Shown in pieces: positions 30,416 through 41,069 of a DNA stretch of 41,072 bases. Position 1 is the first letter of the stretch. The number at the start of each line of letters is the position of its first letter. This stretch comes from Acidobacteriaceae bacterium (lineage in GTDB: Bacteria; Acidobacteriota; Terriglobia; Terriglobales; Acidobacteriaceae): NCBI GenBank assembly GCA_003166855.1, contig PMUM01000174.1, positions 1 through 41,072 on the forward strand, read 5' to 3'. The notes under the pieces were generated by a model, which ran no database searches, was not told where the DNA came from, and saw only the letters and a program-made list of their open reading frames with translations. The translations under genes were made by a program, and so were the position numbers.

Positions 30416-30829
30416 CTACTTTTGCCGCAGCCGGCTTGGCGCAGCCGCTTTCTTCTTCTTGGGAGCTGCCTGCAAATCGCCGACTTCCAGCCGCTTGGCC
30501 GTCTTCCACAGCCGCTCGAGGTCGTAGAACTTGCGCGCTTTCTCCGAGAACACGTGGACGACGAAGTCGACGTAATCCAGCAGCACCCACTCCGCCTGCT
30601 TGTAGCCTTCAACGTGCGCCGGACGCAGGTTCGCGGCCTTCAGACGCAGCTCCACCTCGTCGGCAATGGCCTGCACCTGCCGCGGGTTGGTTCCGCTGCA
30701 CAGCACAAAGTAGTCGGTAAACGCTCCCGACCCCTTCTCCATTTCCAGGATGCTGAGTTCTTCGGCCTTCTTCTCGAGGCAGGCTTGGATGGCTGCGGAA
30801 ATTTGCTGTTTGAGTTCGCTCTTCTTCAT
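30416..30829 (-). CDS. rsfS: Ribosomal silencing factor RsfS
   Basis: 137 residues. DUF143/RsfS family, binds L14 and keeps ribosomal subunits apart in starvation. Core motifs KAEELSILEMEKGSGAFTDYFVLCSGTN, AEWVLLDYVDFVVHVFSEKARKFYDLERLW are complete. The tail ends AAPKKKKAAAPSRLRQK, but one base away the other frame would continue with an Ala/Lys-rich tail (KPAAAKVALAKKKKKKTA) to a stop at 30381, so a one-base deletion near 30440 is likely. The core is unaffected. Normally next to nadD; here about 2.1 kb away from it. Confidence 0.93.
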   Translation of the reverse strand: MKKSELKQQISAAIQACLEKKAEELSILEMEKGSGAFTDYFVLCSGTNPRQVQAIADEVELRLKAANLRPAHVEGYKQAEWVLLDYVDFVVHVFSEKARKFYDLERLWKTAKRLEVGDLQAAPKKKKAAAPSRLRQK

Positions 30830-31021
30830 TCAGTCGTCGGCGGTTCTTTCGTCAGCGTAAAGTTCGCTCTAATTGTAACCGACCCTCAACGCCGCACTCT
30901 CCGTGCGGTAGGTAGCTCAATATAAATAATGAGGTTGTCATCCTGAGCGGAGCCGCTCTTCAGGCGAAGCGAAGGATCTCGGACTGAACCGAACCCCGCC
31001 ATGCTCCATGTTGGTGAAGCA

Positions 31022-31153
31022 CTACTTGCCCGCCCGCTTCGCCTCAGCCGCCGCCAACTCGCGCAGCTTCGCCATCGTCGCCGCGGCCGGATCCTTGCGC
31101 TTCTTGCTTTTATTCCGCCGCTTGGTCTTGGTTACGTAGTGATTCTGAGCCAT
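31022..31153 (-). CDS. Small basic protein, 43 residues
   Basis: MAQNHYVTKTKRRNKSKKRK then DPAAATMAKLRELAAAEAKR-AGK. Very basic N-terminal half and an alanine-rich helix. A strong AGGAGG lies six bases upstream of the ATG, and the ORF starts and stops cleanly in an otherwise empty gap, so it is probably real. The composition resembles small ribosome- or nucleic-acid-associated proteins; no family can be named. It lies upstream of rsfS, on the same strand. Confidence 0.65.
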   Translation of the reverse strand: MAQNHYVTKTKRRNKSKKRKDPAAATMAKLRELAAAEAKRAGK

Positions 31154-31346
31154 GTGCCTCCTGCTTCCTAGGCGGTTTGGGACGCCAGCCCTGATTTATT
31201 CCAGGTGTTTCCTTCGTGAACCTTCGTGTCCTCAGTGGTTAAAGATCGGGAGGAGCGCGACCGCACCCAATCCATCATAGCTGCCAACCGAAAGATTCAC
31301 GAAACCTTGAAACTTTGAGGTACTAATGCCGTTTCGCGCCCAAACG

Positions 31347-32687
31347 TCACGGGGCAAACGGGAAAATCGAACTCAGCGGTTGGCAGGGACTGCTGCGGGA
31401 TCTCTCCCTAAACTGCTGTTCTCGCTTATTGTCTTCTTCTATTTGGGCCTTATATCGGATAGCTTCTTGCGGGTTGAGGGTTTTCAAAACTTCAGTCCGG
31501 TGTTTTTCCATTTTTTCTTCGTCCTCTTTTCGCATTTGCTCGTGGTACTTGGATTCCGCTGCACTTGCGTCTGCCAATGCTTTAGCCCCCGGTGGAGCAA
31601 TAAACATGACGGCAGGATATATTCCCGCTCTTACCCGCAGGCCACCTAATGGCACGACTTTTGTGCCGTATATTATCGCGTTGTTTTCGTCCACCGGCCA
31701 ACCGAATTTCGCCTGCCAGTTATATGAATGGAGAAAATCCAGGAGGGCATTCCCAGCACCATCGGCTCTCCATTCATATCCCAATTGGTCGTATCCGTCG
31801 GACATGAAATGCTGGACCTCCACGCCATCCTTTAAGCCTGTGACCGGAGTTGCCTTATCGATAAACCATCCCGCAGCGAGAAGCGAATTGGCTAGCTGGA
31901 TTGCAGCCCTTCTCGTTTCTGCATCATATTGCTCGTATTCAAATACAACGTGTGTGCCCGCGAATGGCTTGAGTGGATCGGTGCTGGATTTATCTTTTGT
32001 TCGGTCAGTCCCTTGCCCCATAGTCCATGTCGGCAAGATTCTAGGGGCATTACAAACGGCTAGGCTCATCAGTGATTTTTCCAACTCAGCCCGCTTTGCC
32101 TCAACTGCTTCCAGTTTCGACTTGGCGGATACTAGATCAGTGTTTAGTGCATCGGCTTTCTTATCCACCTTGCCCGCTCTCTCTTGGGACGCTTTCGCCG
32201 TATCGTTCGCTTCTTTCGCAGAGGCTTTAGCGCCGTCCGCCTCTAACTTGGCGAGCTTAGCGGATTCTTGTGCCGTGGCAGCCTCTTTCGAGAGTAGCGA
32301 GGAAAGCGCATCATTACCCCTGCGTATACACGTCTCTACAGTTCCGATCTTGGACTCCTCCCATAATTCTCCGGACACGCCAGCGGCAACGAGGCCAGCG
32401 CCAAGCAGTCCCATAACGAAGAGCAGTGTCGGCGGTCTTTCTGGAGCGTGTATAAAACCTCGCCTAAAATCATGCAGTTCCTCTAGGTATTCCCAAACGA
32501 CAAAAACTACCTCTAGCGCAACACCAACTGCGACTAAGGTTGTCCAGAATCCTAACCACCAGTACAACGAAGAACTGCGATCATTAAGGCTGGCTAGCGC
32601 ACTCCTAAGTGCCGATTCATCTGTGATGGCACTCCATGAAGGACAGGAGTACTTGGCCAAGCTCCAATTGATAGCAATTATCATCAT
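31347..32687 (-). CDS. Membrane protein with coiled coil, accessory
   Basis: 446 residues. Two membrane helices near the N-terminus (LYWWLGFWTTLVAVGVALEV and TLLFVMGLLGAGLVAAGVSG). Then a long Ala/Lys/Glu coiled coil (about residues 140-210, TAQESAKLAKLEADGAKASA). A C-terminal globular part of about 200 residues (ILPTWTMGQGTDR, FEYEQYDAETRRAAIQLANSLLAAGW, VRAGIYPAVMFIAPPG) and a charged tail follow. No family recognised. The start at 32687 (MMIIAINW) was chosen; a longer reading begins at TTG. The base composition is clearly poorer in GC than nadD and rsfS on either side, which suggests an inserted gene. Confidence 0.72.
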   Translation of the reverse strand: MMIIAINWSLAKYSCPSWSAITDESALRSALASLNDRSSSLYWWLGFWTTLVAVGVALEVVFVVWEYLEELHDFRRGFIHAPERPPTLLFVMGLLGAGLVAAGVSGELWEESKIGTVETCIRRGNDALSSLLSKEAATAQESAKLAKLEADGAKASAKEANDTAKASQERAGKVDKKADALNTDLVSAKSKLEAVEAKRAELEKSLMSLAVCNAPRILPTWTMGQGTDRTKDKSSTDPLKPFAGTHVVFEYEQYDAETRRAAIQLANSLLAAGWFIDKATPVTGLKDGVEVQHFMSDGYDQLGYEWRADGAGNALLDFLHSYNWQAKFGWPVDENNAIIYGTKVVPLGGLRVRAGIYPAVMFIAPPGAKALADASAAESKYHEQMRKEDEEKMEKHRTEVLKTLNPQEAIRYKAQIEEDNKREQQFRERSRSSPCQPLSSIFPFAP

Positions 32688-32945
32688 CTTTTCGCTTGGA
32701 ATTCTAACGCTGATCGGAATAGATTTATGGGACAAATATATATCGAATGCAGCTTCGATCTAGGAGTCTCTGCCGCGAAATTGCGAGCTACAGCGCTCGC
32801 AGATGGCAAGAGTAGGCTTGCGCTGGACGGTTCGCAGTTTGCGCTTCGGCATGAGAACACTGCCGCTGGAAGGATGTGCAAACGAAACGGCACCAGTACC
32901 GACTTTGACACCTTGAAAACTGCAACAGCGGCTGGCCCGCGTCCC

Positions 32946-33644
32946 CTACCGATAGAGTCCCATCTTCCGTATGTACTCCGCCACCGGCGCATCCACGAAC
33001 CGTCCCAAGGGCTTGCCCGCCGCAGCAGCCCGCCGGATCGCCGTCGCCGAAGCCGGTTGATGCAGATCCGCCAGCAGGTGAATCGTCGCCCCTTTCAGCA
33101 CCAGATCTCCCGTGGCCGCCTGCTTCTGAAACGGCCGAGTGACCTCCGGCCGCGGACGCAGGCTCTCCGGCAGCGCGTTCGCCACGTCGGCCAGAGAGTA
33201 GCCAGGACGGCTCGCCACCACGAACTCGCACTCGCGGAACAGAGCCTCCGCCTGATGCCACTTCGCGATATCCGCAAACGCGTCCATGCCCACCAGCAGA
33301 AACAGCTTGTCCACGGCCTTGAACGACTGCTTGAGCCGCCGGACCGTGTCGATCGTGTAGTTCGGCTTTTCCGGCCGATCCTTAGTGACTCGAATCGGCA
33401 CCACGCCCTCCTCCGGAGCCTCCAGCAACGACGGCACAAACGCCTTCTCCTCCGCCGTCGCCAGCGCCAGCATGGCAAAGCGGTGCACGAACGGCGAATG
33501 CGGCTGCCGCTGTTTGTGCGGAGGAACATTCGCCGGCACGAAGTGGATGCGATGCAGTTTGTACTGTTCCAGCGCCGCCCGGGCCAGCGCCAGATGCCCA
33601 CGGTGCACCGGATCGAAGGTGCCGCCAAAAAGTCCTATATTCAT
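32946..33644 (-). CDS. nadD: Nicotinate-nucleotide adenylyltransferase
   Basis: 232 residues. Transfers AMP from ATP to nicotinate mononucleotide in NAD synthesis. Nucleotidyltransferase signature GLFGGTFDPVHRGHLALA at the start; VPANVPPHK, LFLLVGMDAFADIAKWHQAE, FVVASRPGYS and the C-terminal SATAIRRA (in place of the usual ISSTxIR) are present. The start at 33644 is the family start; 17 extra in-frame residues upstream are unlike it. Usually followed directly by rsfS; here an accessory gene intervenes. Confidence 0.95.
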   Translation of the reverse strand: MNIGLFGGTFDPVHRGHLALARAALEQYKLHRIHFVPANVPPHKQRQPHSPFVHRFAMLALATAEEKAFVPSLLEAPEEGVVPIRVTKDRPEKPNYTIDTVRRLKQSFKAVDKLFLLVGMDAFADIAKWHQAEALFRECEFVVASRPGYSLADVANALPESLRPRPEVTRPFQKQAATGDLVLKGATIHLLADLHQPASATAIRRAAAAGKPLGRFVDAPVAEYIRKMGLYR

Positions 33645-33829
33645 GCCAGTCAGGTCAGCCCCGCCTAGTGTCCAGATTCCCGGTCGCATATGCAAGCCGA
33701 ATCACGCACCATTGTCCGACTGGCCAGCGCCGCCGCGGCCAACGGACACTCCACCACTTGCCGTTCTCGTACAAGAAATGAACTCCTGTAATGTTCCTCA
33801 TTTCCCATTCTGGCACTAGGATGGTTGAC

Positions 33830-36097
<2,268 letters not shown>

Positions 36098-36133
36098 GGG
36101 CTTCTCGGTTTTGTGGACGGTAAAGCGGATCAG

Positions 36134-36163
36134 AAAGGCGGCTTCTCTCGGGCCGCCTTTTTT
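36134..36163 (+). terminator. Rho-independent terminator
   Basis: AAAGGCGGC (36134-36142) / GCCGCCTTT (36152-36160), 9 bp, followed by TTTA, after the hybrid kinase gene. Confidence 0.88.
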
Positions 36164-36222
36164 ATTGGCCGCAGGTAGCCGCCTGAATCCCTGGTCCGGC
36201 AGACGATCGAGATTTCTGTTTC

Positions 36223-36789
36223 TCACGATCTCAACTTCACCAGCTTGCAAAATTCTGGCGCCGATGCTGTCAGGCTCGCCACTACGTAACTGCGGACCTT
36301 CGAGATTCCGGCTCCCTGGTCGTCCAGTTTGTCCAGCACCAATTGAGGAGCAAGATGGAATTGGTGAATCAGAAACTCGTCTGCCGTTTGACAAAGTATT
36401 CCGAATGGTTCGAGGCAGCGCTTCGGAAAGTGCTTTGTATTTTGGGTAATCACGGCATTTGCGCGCGCCATAATCGCAGCCGCGAGGACGTGTCGGTCGT
36501 CTTCGTCTGGAATGCATTCGGCCGCCTTCAGCAGTTCTTGCGGGATCGGAACCATGGCTTCCGGGAATGCATCCGCCATCTGTTCTCGTCTCCACGCCGC
36601 CTCGGCCGCCGTTCGATGGAGCTTGCTCCTCATCGCTCTAACCATCTCCGCCAAAATCTGCTCGCTCCATAGCGGGCGATACGTTGCTGGTTCTTCGGCC
36701 AGTCGGAGCAACAGATCACAAAGAGAAACTGGCACTAGAACGCACGCATCCAGCACAGCGGAGAATTCATTTTCCTGTGTGAAAATCAT
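36223..36789 (-). CDS. PIN-domain toxin
   Basis: 188 residues with a PIN ribonuclease-type fold. The N-terminal AVLDACVLVPVSLCDLLLRLA holds the first acidic residue, the CIPDEDDRHVLAAAIMARAN segment the central acidic cluster, and VITQNTKHFP the family's usual strand with conserved Asn. Likely a toxin that cuts RNA, silenced by the product of the upstream gene. The two genes overlap by 23 bases (36767-36789), as toxin-antitoxin pairs often do. A longer start at 36819 is possible. Confidence 0.85.
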   Translation of the reverse strand: MIFTQENEFSAVLDACVLVPVSLCDLLLRLAEEPATYRPLWSEQILAEMVRAMRSKLHRTAAEAAWRREQMADAFPEAMVPIPQELLKAAECIPDEDDRHVLAAAIMARANAVITQNTKHFPKRCLEPFGILCQTADEFLIHQFHLAPQLVLDKLDDQGAGISKVRSYVVASLTASAPEFCKLVKLRS

Positions 36790-37228
36790 CTGGGACTTTG
36801 TCGTAATCCCCTTTTGCAAACTCCCGCCTCGCCATATCGTCCAGGGTTTTTCGCCGTGCGGTATCGCGCTTCACCTTGTAAGCCATCACGTCGCGCACAT
36901 ACAGGCGGCGATGGGACCCTACCATGTGGAAGGGGATTTCTCCCTTCTCCAGCAACTGGATCAGAAACTGTCGGGAAAAACCCAGCACCTTGCTGGCTTC
37001 CACCGTCGTGAGTTCGTGTCGGTTCTGCAAGATCGTGACGGACTGACCGGCTCGCAGATCCGCGAGGAGCCGCAGCAAGAACGAGTAAAGGTTATTGGGC
37101 AGAATCTCAGCCCTGCCATCTGGCCCAATGAGCTTCGCTTCCGCCTCGCGAAGCTTGGCGTAAGTGTCGGCAATCTCTCTTTGCTCTTTCGGAGAAATGT
37201 CGACGGCAGGTGCTTCGCCGCTTTGCAT
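36767..37228 (-). CDS. Antitoxin with excisionase-type helix-turn-helix
   Basis: 153 residues. The central part has an excisionase/MerR-like DNA-binding motif (LTTVEASKVLGFSRQFLIQLLEKGEIPFHMVGSHRRLYVRDVMAYK). The N-terminus is helical and charged. The C-terminal tail (DYDKVPDDFHTGK) may bind the toxin. The site GGAGGGGAGGAAG lies just upstream of the ATG at 37228. The pair belongs to the Phd/xis-like antitoxin with PIN toxin type; the antitoxin probably represses its own promoter. Confidence 0.85.
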   Translation of the reverse strand: MQSGEAPAVDISPKEQREIADTYAKLREAEAKLIGPDGRAEILPNNLYSFLLRLLADLRAGQSVTILQNRHELTTVEASKVLGFSRQFLIQLLEKGEIPFHMVGSHRRLYVRDVMAYKVKRDTARRKTLDDMARREFAKGDYDKVPDDFHTGK

Positions 37229-37932
37229 GATCGTCTTCCTCCCCTCCTGAGACGCTGTAGCACGCTCTTCTAGTGAAGGTATCAATTAAGTGCTACAAGT
37301 GCAACCATATTGATTGCCTTCGAATCTAGCCTTTGGGTGCCGACTTGGCTGCGTGCTAGCGTCAGGAACCTGGGATTGCTCACCTCATTGACCCGTGCGT
37401 GGGTGCCCGGCCTCCGATTCGAGCCACCAGGTACCCCCCCCCACTTTTTTTCTTTGTGGTTTTGTAAAATACTCATTTTATTGATGTTACGGCTGATCGA
37501 ACGGTGGCTTCCCTCGCAAATTATTGAGCCGGAGGGACTTACACGTAAAATATTCTGGAATAAGGAGTTAGCGGTGGATTTTTGACCGCTGTTCAGGGCT
37601 GGCTTGCCTAAGATGTTTGCTTTCTTACAGTTACTCGCCGACGTTCGGGAGCTCTGACGGCAAAATCCTGCGGAATAAGGACTTAGGGTGAAAGTGTTCC
37701 GAAACGAGACGCGATTGAGCTTTGCGGCCGGCAGGCCCGCCGAGTTGAGGAATTTCTCGCGCACGGAACCATTGTTCGCGTTTGGATTTTCTCAGTAAAG
37801 GTTGTTCGTCACAGGATTGAGGTTAATTGCTGTGGAAAGCTGTGGAAAATCGCGGGGCATGATTTTCGGAAAAAGCGTCGCTACCGGGTGGGCCACCCGC
37901 CTCCTTTCCCATTTCATGTTTAGGCCCCGGGG
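37229..37932. other. Gene-free 0.7-kb region with repeats
   Basis: No coding region that I can support. It holds a run of nine C (37434-37442) followed by a T/C-rich tract, one full (37516-37571) and one partial (37660-37686) copy of the AT-richer repeat also at 15.03 kb, and the words 'gctgtggaaagctgtggaaaat' near 37830. The minus-strand ORF covering 37282-37764 reads through these repeats and was rejected. This may be the eroded edge of an inserted element. Confidence 0.45.
37516..37571 (+). repeat. 56-base dispersed repeat, copy 2
   Basis: GCAAATTATTGAGCCGG ... CTGGAATAAGGAGTTAG; 48 of 56 positions equal copy 1 at 15031-15086. A further partial unit (37660-37686, ending GCGGAATAAGGACTTAG) follows 88 bases later. 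Confidence 0.65.
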
Positions 37933-38808
37933 CTAGCCGGGGCTTTTCTGATCTTTGGTCGCAGCGTATTGCTTTAGCATCTTTTCCCTACGTATCTTCG
38001 GGTTATAGAGTAACCCTTTTATCTTTGCTCCAACCCCATCAGGGATGCGTGGTCGCTGTTTCCATTCTTCTCGTAGGGCCTTCACATCTTGGGCGGACAT
38101 GAGCAGTGCCGTTGTTGCGCTGTGCTCACCCTCCAATACTGCGACTAGAGTAGCTTCTCCCACGCCGTCCGCACTCTCCTCCGCGATGAACTTCGCCACC
38201 AACAATCGATAGAGGGATTCTTCAAATGATTGCACGTGCCTATATCCGACTAGCGCCAATCCCATAATGGCTGCCCATGCCCCGCTGCCAATTGCAGCAA
38301 ACCCTTCAATGTCGCAAAACTGGATTTTCCCGTATTCAGTAATCACGAAAACATGAGGTTTCCCCTCCTTGTCGAAGCCAAAGAAAAGCAAATGCCAATC
38401 CTCTTCCATCCTTTCGATTTCCTTTGTTATCGCGCCATAAAGATCTACGTCGGTTTTCTTTAAGTCCACGTACTCTTGGTACGTGGAAATGTCGTATTTC
38501 GAGAGAATGTCGGTTTCTATGATCTTCTTCCGCTCTTCTCTGTAGACGCGACTACACAATCTGGCAAATTGACGAAGCGTGTTTCGCTTTGATTTCCGCG
38601 CGGTGACCTGGACGGCGTCGACCAGTGGAACCAAAGTAGAATTATCACCCGCGAACATAACTGACCAATTCGCATGGACCATTGTCACCTTCAGTGCCAT
38701 TCCGTCAGCCGAAAAGTGTCCGCCGAAGAATGTGACCTTCTGGTCGCATACCACGATTATTCGATTCTTCCCATCACGGCTACTAATCCCAGCAGTGCAC
38801 AGGGTCAC
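37933..38808 (-). CDS. Proteasome-like Ntn-hydrolase candidate
   Basis: 291 residues with a GTG start at 38808 that has AGGAG four bases upstream. After Met removal the chain begins TLCTAGISSRDGKNRIIVVC, followed by DQKVTFFGGHFSADGMALKV and WSVMFAGDNSTLVPLVDAVQ. A free N-terminal Thr, a strand, then Asp, a turn and a second strand ending in AG resembles 20S proteasome beta/HslV-type Ntn-hydrolases. The rest contains a helical insertion (about 75-135) and IQFCDIEGFAAIGSGAWAAIMGLAL, like the GxGS(G) segment of such enzymes. No proteasome ATPase or partner subunit is nearby. GC content is low relative to obgE. Function is inferred from motifs only. Confidence 0.6.
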   Translation of the reverse strand: MTLCTAGISSRDGKNRIIVVCDQKVTFFGGHFSADGMALKVTMVHANWSVMFAGDNSTLVPLVDAVQVTARKSKRNTLRQFARLCSRVYREERKKIIETDILSKYDISTYQEYVDLKKTDVDLYGAITKEIERMEEDWHLLFFGFDKEGKPHVFVITEYGKIQFCDIEGFAAIGSGAWAAIMGLALVGYRHVQSFEESLYRLLVAKFIAEESADGVGEATLVAVLEGEHSATTALLMSAQDVKALREEWKQRPRIPDGVGAKIKGLLYNPKIRREKMLKQYAATKDQKSPG

Positions 38809-38925
38809 AGATCTCCTCTTGGCGGGAAGCCGTCTGTACTTCGGCAAGAATGGCTTCCACTTTTGTGAAGTATATAATCTTGCGTGAAAGACTGTGGAAA
38901 ACCGGCGTTCCCTGCGCCCTCGTTT

Positions 38926-38956
38926 CCCCACCCTTGCAAAGGACGCAAGGATGGGG
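38926..38956. repeat. Hairpin repeat shared with 18.76 kb
   Basis: CCCCACCCTTGC (38926-38937) / GCAAGGATGGGG (38945-38956) with loop AAAGGAC. Sister of 18760-18795. The C-rich flank CCCTCGGTGGG follows. Confidence 0.65.
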
Positions 38957-39018
38957 CACCCCTCGGTGGGAACGATCTACGGAAGAATCAAGGCTGGGCC
39001 GCCCGCCTTAGGAATCGC

Positions 39019-40062
39019 CTACTTCTCCTCTATCGCTTCCTTCAGCTCCCGCTCGCGGAATTTCTGCACTTCGTCCGCCATGGCGTACTTCAGCTCCTCG
39101 ATCCCCTTGCCCGTCACGGCGGAGATCTCGTAGAGCTTCAGCTTATGTTTCTTGCAATAGCGCTTGAGCGCGGCCAGCTTGTCTTTGTTGACGGCATCGA
39201 TCTTCGACGCGGCCATGATCATCGGCTTGTCTTGGAGATGTGCCCCGAAGCTCCACAGCTCGGCCAGGATCACTTCGACGTCCTTGGCCACATCGGGCCG
39301 GCCGCTGGAATCGGAGACGTCGACCAGATGCACCAGCAGCCGCGTGCGCTCGATGTGCCGCAGGAACTGCGTGCCCAGTCCGGCGCCGGTGTGCGCGCCC
39401 TCGATCAATCCAGGAATGTCGGCCACCACAAAACTGACTTCACTCTTGGCGTCGCCCACCGCAACCACACCCAGGTTGGGCTCGAGCGTGGTGAACGGAT
39501 AGTCCGCAATCTTGGGCCGCGCCGCCGAGATGCGCGAGATCAGCGTCGACTTGCCCACGTTCGGATATCCCACGAGCCCCACGTCGGCCAGCAGCTTCAG
39601 TTCGAGGCGGTAGACATGCTCCTCGCCCGGACGTCCCTCTTCATGCTCGCGCGGGGCTTGATGTACCGAGGTTGCAAAGCGCGCGTTGCCGCGTCCACCG
39701 CGCCCGCCGCGGGCGACGACGAAGCTCTGATCGTGCTGCGTAAACTCGAAAAGCTTGTCGCCGGTTTCGTCGTCGAACACAATCGTTCCTACCGGAACTT
39801 TCAGAATGATGCCCTCGCCGTCGCGTCCCGTCTTGTTCGAACCTTCGCCGTGACGTCCGCGCTGCGCGGTGTGCTCGGGATTGAAACGGAAGTGCACCAG
39901 CGTGTTGTGGCGCTCGCTGGACTCCATGACGATGTCGCCGCCCTTGCCGCCGTCGCCGCCCGAAGGTCCGCCGCGCGGGACGAACTTCTCCCGCCGGAAC
40001 GCCATGCAGCCGTTGCCGCCGTCGCCGGCCTTGACCTTGATTTTCGCCTCATCAATAAACAT
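39019..40062 (-). CDS. obgE: Obg family GTPase
   Basis: 347 residues. Obg glycine-rich domain at the N-terminus ([20 protein letters not shown] ... [14 protein letters not shown]). The G domain from about residue 160 has P-loop [12 protein letters not shown], switch [11 protein letters not shown]3 [12 protein letters not shown], and the base-recognition region with AASKIDAV. There is no long C-terminal OCT domain; the short tail ends EIEEK-like residues (KEAIEEK). It acts in 50S assembly and stress control. Third gene of rplU-rpmA-obgE; a hairpin with a T run separates it from rpmA. Confidence 0.95.
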   Translation of the reverse strand: MFIDEAKIKVKAGDGGNGCMAFRREKFVPRGGPSGGDGGKGGDIVMESSERHNTLVHFRFNPEHTAQRGRHGEGSNKTGRDGEGIILKVPVGTIVFDDETGDKLFEFTQHDQSFVVARGGRGGRGNARFATSVHQAPREHEEGRPGEEHVYRLELKLLADVGLVGYPNVGKSTLISRISAARPKIADYPFTTLEPNLGVVAVGDAKSEVSFVVADIPGLIEGAHTGAGLGTQFLRHIERTRLLVHLVDVSDSSGRPDVAKDVEVILAELWSFGAHLQDKPMIMAASKIDAVNKDKLAALKRYCKKHKLKLYEISAVTGKGIEELKYAMADEVQKFRERELKEAIEEK

Positions 40063-40075
40063 GCTGTGGTTGCTC

Positions 40076-40155
40076 GTACCTTCGTGGACCTTAGTGTCCT
40101 TCGTGGTGATCGCGTTTTGGATTTACCACGAAGGACACGAAGGATCACGAACGGA
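40076..40155. repeat. Inverted copies of the 'cttcgtggtga' dispersed repeat
   Basis: TACCTTCGTGGACCTTAGTG...CCTTCGTGGT faces ACCACGAAGGACACGAAGG, giving a 10-bp inverted repeat (CCTTCGTGGT/ACCACGAAGG). Related words occur singly near 651-680 and 31212-31245. Confidence 0.6.
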
Positions 40156-40162
40156 AACTTCA

Positions 40163-40195
40163 AAAACCAAAAAGCCTCGTCCCGAAGGCGAGGCT
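40163..40195 (-). terminator. Rho-independent terminator after rpmA
   Basis: On the minus strand: AGCCTCG / CGAGGCT (plus-strand 40089-relative positions 40073 onward are outside it; the arms are 40189-40195 and 40173-40179), followed by TTTTTGGTTTTTG. It lies between rpmA and obgE, so obgE may need read-through or its own promoter. Confidence 0.75.
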
Positions 40196-40261
40196 GTGTG
40201 GCGCGGACCTGTCCTGAGCGAAGCCGGAGCAGTTGCCGCCCCGCGAACGTCCCGACGTCGA

Positions 40262-40525
40262 CTACTCGACTTCGACGGGCTCGACCATCACGAACTTGCC
40301 CATCGAGCCCTTGTTCAGGAACTTGATGCGTCCGGTGATCTTGGCGAAGAGGGTGTCGTCTTTGCCGCGGCCGACGTTCAGGCCCGGCTTCACGCGGGTG
40401 CCGCGCTGCCGAACAATGATGGTGCCGCCGGGGACGAGCTGCCCGCCGAATGCTTTGAATCCAAGCCGCTGCGCGTTTGAATCGCGGCCGTTTCGTGAAG
40501 TGCCTTGCCCTTTTTTATGTGCCAT
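40262..40525 (-). CDS. rpmA: 50S ribosomal protein L27
   Basis: 87 residues. Begins [20 protein letters not shown] and continues [20 protein letters not shown] and HPG-type segment (here [18 protein letters not shown]). The N-terminus begins directly with AHKK and has no cleavable prepeptide of the kind known from Firmicutes. It contacts the peptidyl-transferase centre. Second gene of the rplU-rpmA-obgE group; upstream gap of 76 bases with wordy repeats and a GGACGGACG...CGTCCGTCC hairpin. Confidence 0.96.
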   Translation of the reverse strand: MAHKKGQGTSRNGRDSNAQRLGFKAFGGQLVPGGTIIVRQRGTRVKPGLNVGRGKDDTLFAKITGRIKFLNKGSMGKFVMVEPVEVE

Positions 40526-40601
40526 AAGACTGTTCTCAGTTCTCGGGTGTCAGTTCTCAGCTAAAACCTGGACGGACGAATGCGTCCGTCCCTATGTGAT
40601 G

Positions 40602-41069
40602 TTACTTCTTCTTCGCCGGCGACTTCTTGGCCGCCTTCTTCGGTGCTGCCTTTTTCTTGGCCGAACTCTTCTTCGCGGGCGCGTGCGCTTCGTGCACTTC
40701 CTCAGCCGGCTTCACCTTCTTCGGCTTCGCTACCTTCTTGGGCAGCTCGGGAGCCTTGAAGCTCTGTCCGCCGAAAGCGATCTCAGAGATGCGCACCGCA
40801 GTGTAAGCCTGCCGGTGTCCGCGCAGCTTCTTGTACTGCTTCTTGCGTTTGTAATGGAACACCAGGATCTTCGCGCCGCGGCCTTCTTCTACGACCTGAC
40901 CAACCACGCGAGCATCCGACTGTTGGCCGATCTGGCCCTCTTCGCCGGAAACCGCCAGGACGGGGAACTCCACCACACCGTCAGTGCCGGTGCCGACTTT
41001 TTCCACTCGAATCACGTCTCCGGGCGCCACCCGGTACTGCTTTCCACCGGCGCGGATAACCGCGTACAT
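40602..41069 (-). CDS. rplU: 50S ribosomal protein L21
   Basis: 155 residues. The L21 core is about residues 1-102 (MYAVIRAGGKQYRVAPGDVI ... ILVFHYKRKKQYKKLRGHRQ). A Lys/Ala/Pro-rich C-terminal tail of about 50 residues (KKSSAKKKAAPKKAAKKSP) follows, longer than in E. coli. First gene of rplU-rpmA-obgE; its promoter lies beyond the window edge (the ATG is three bases from the end). Confidence 0.95.
   Translation of the reverse strand: MYAVIRAGGKQYRVAPGDVIRVEKVGTGTDGVVEFPVLAVSGEEGQIGQQSDARVVGQVVEEGRGAKILVFHYKRKKQYKKLRGHRQAYTAVRISEIAFGGQSFKAPELPKKVAKPKKVKPAEEVHEAHAPAKKSSAKKKAAPKKAAKKSPAKKK

Noticed and set aside
37282-37764. 160-residue minus-strand ORF in the gap
   Set aside because: Reads through the dispersed repeats and a C run; no start signal or similarity.
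38884-40326. 480-residue plus-strand ORF
   Set aside because: Shadow of obgE and rpmA.
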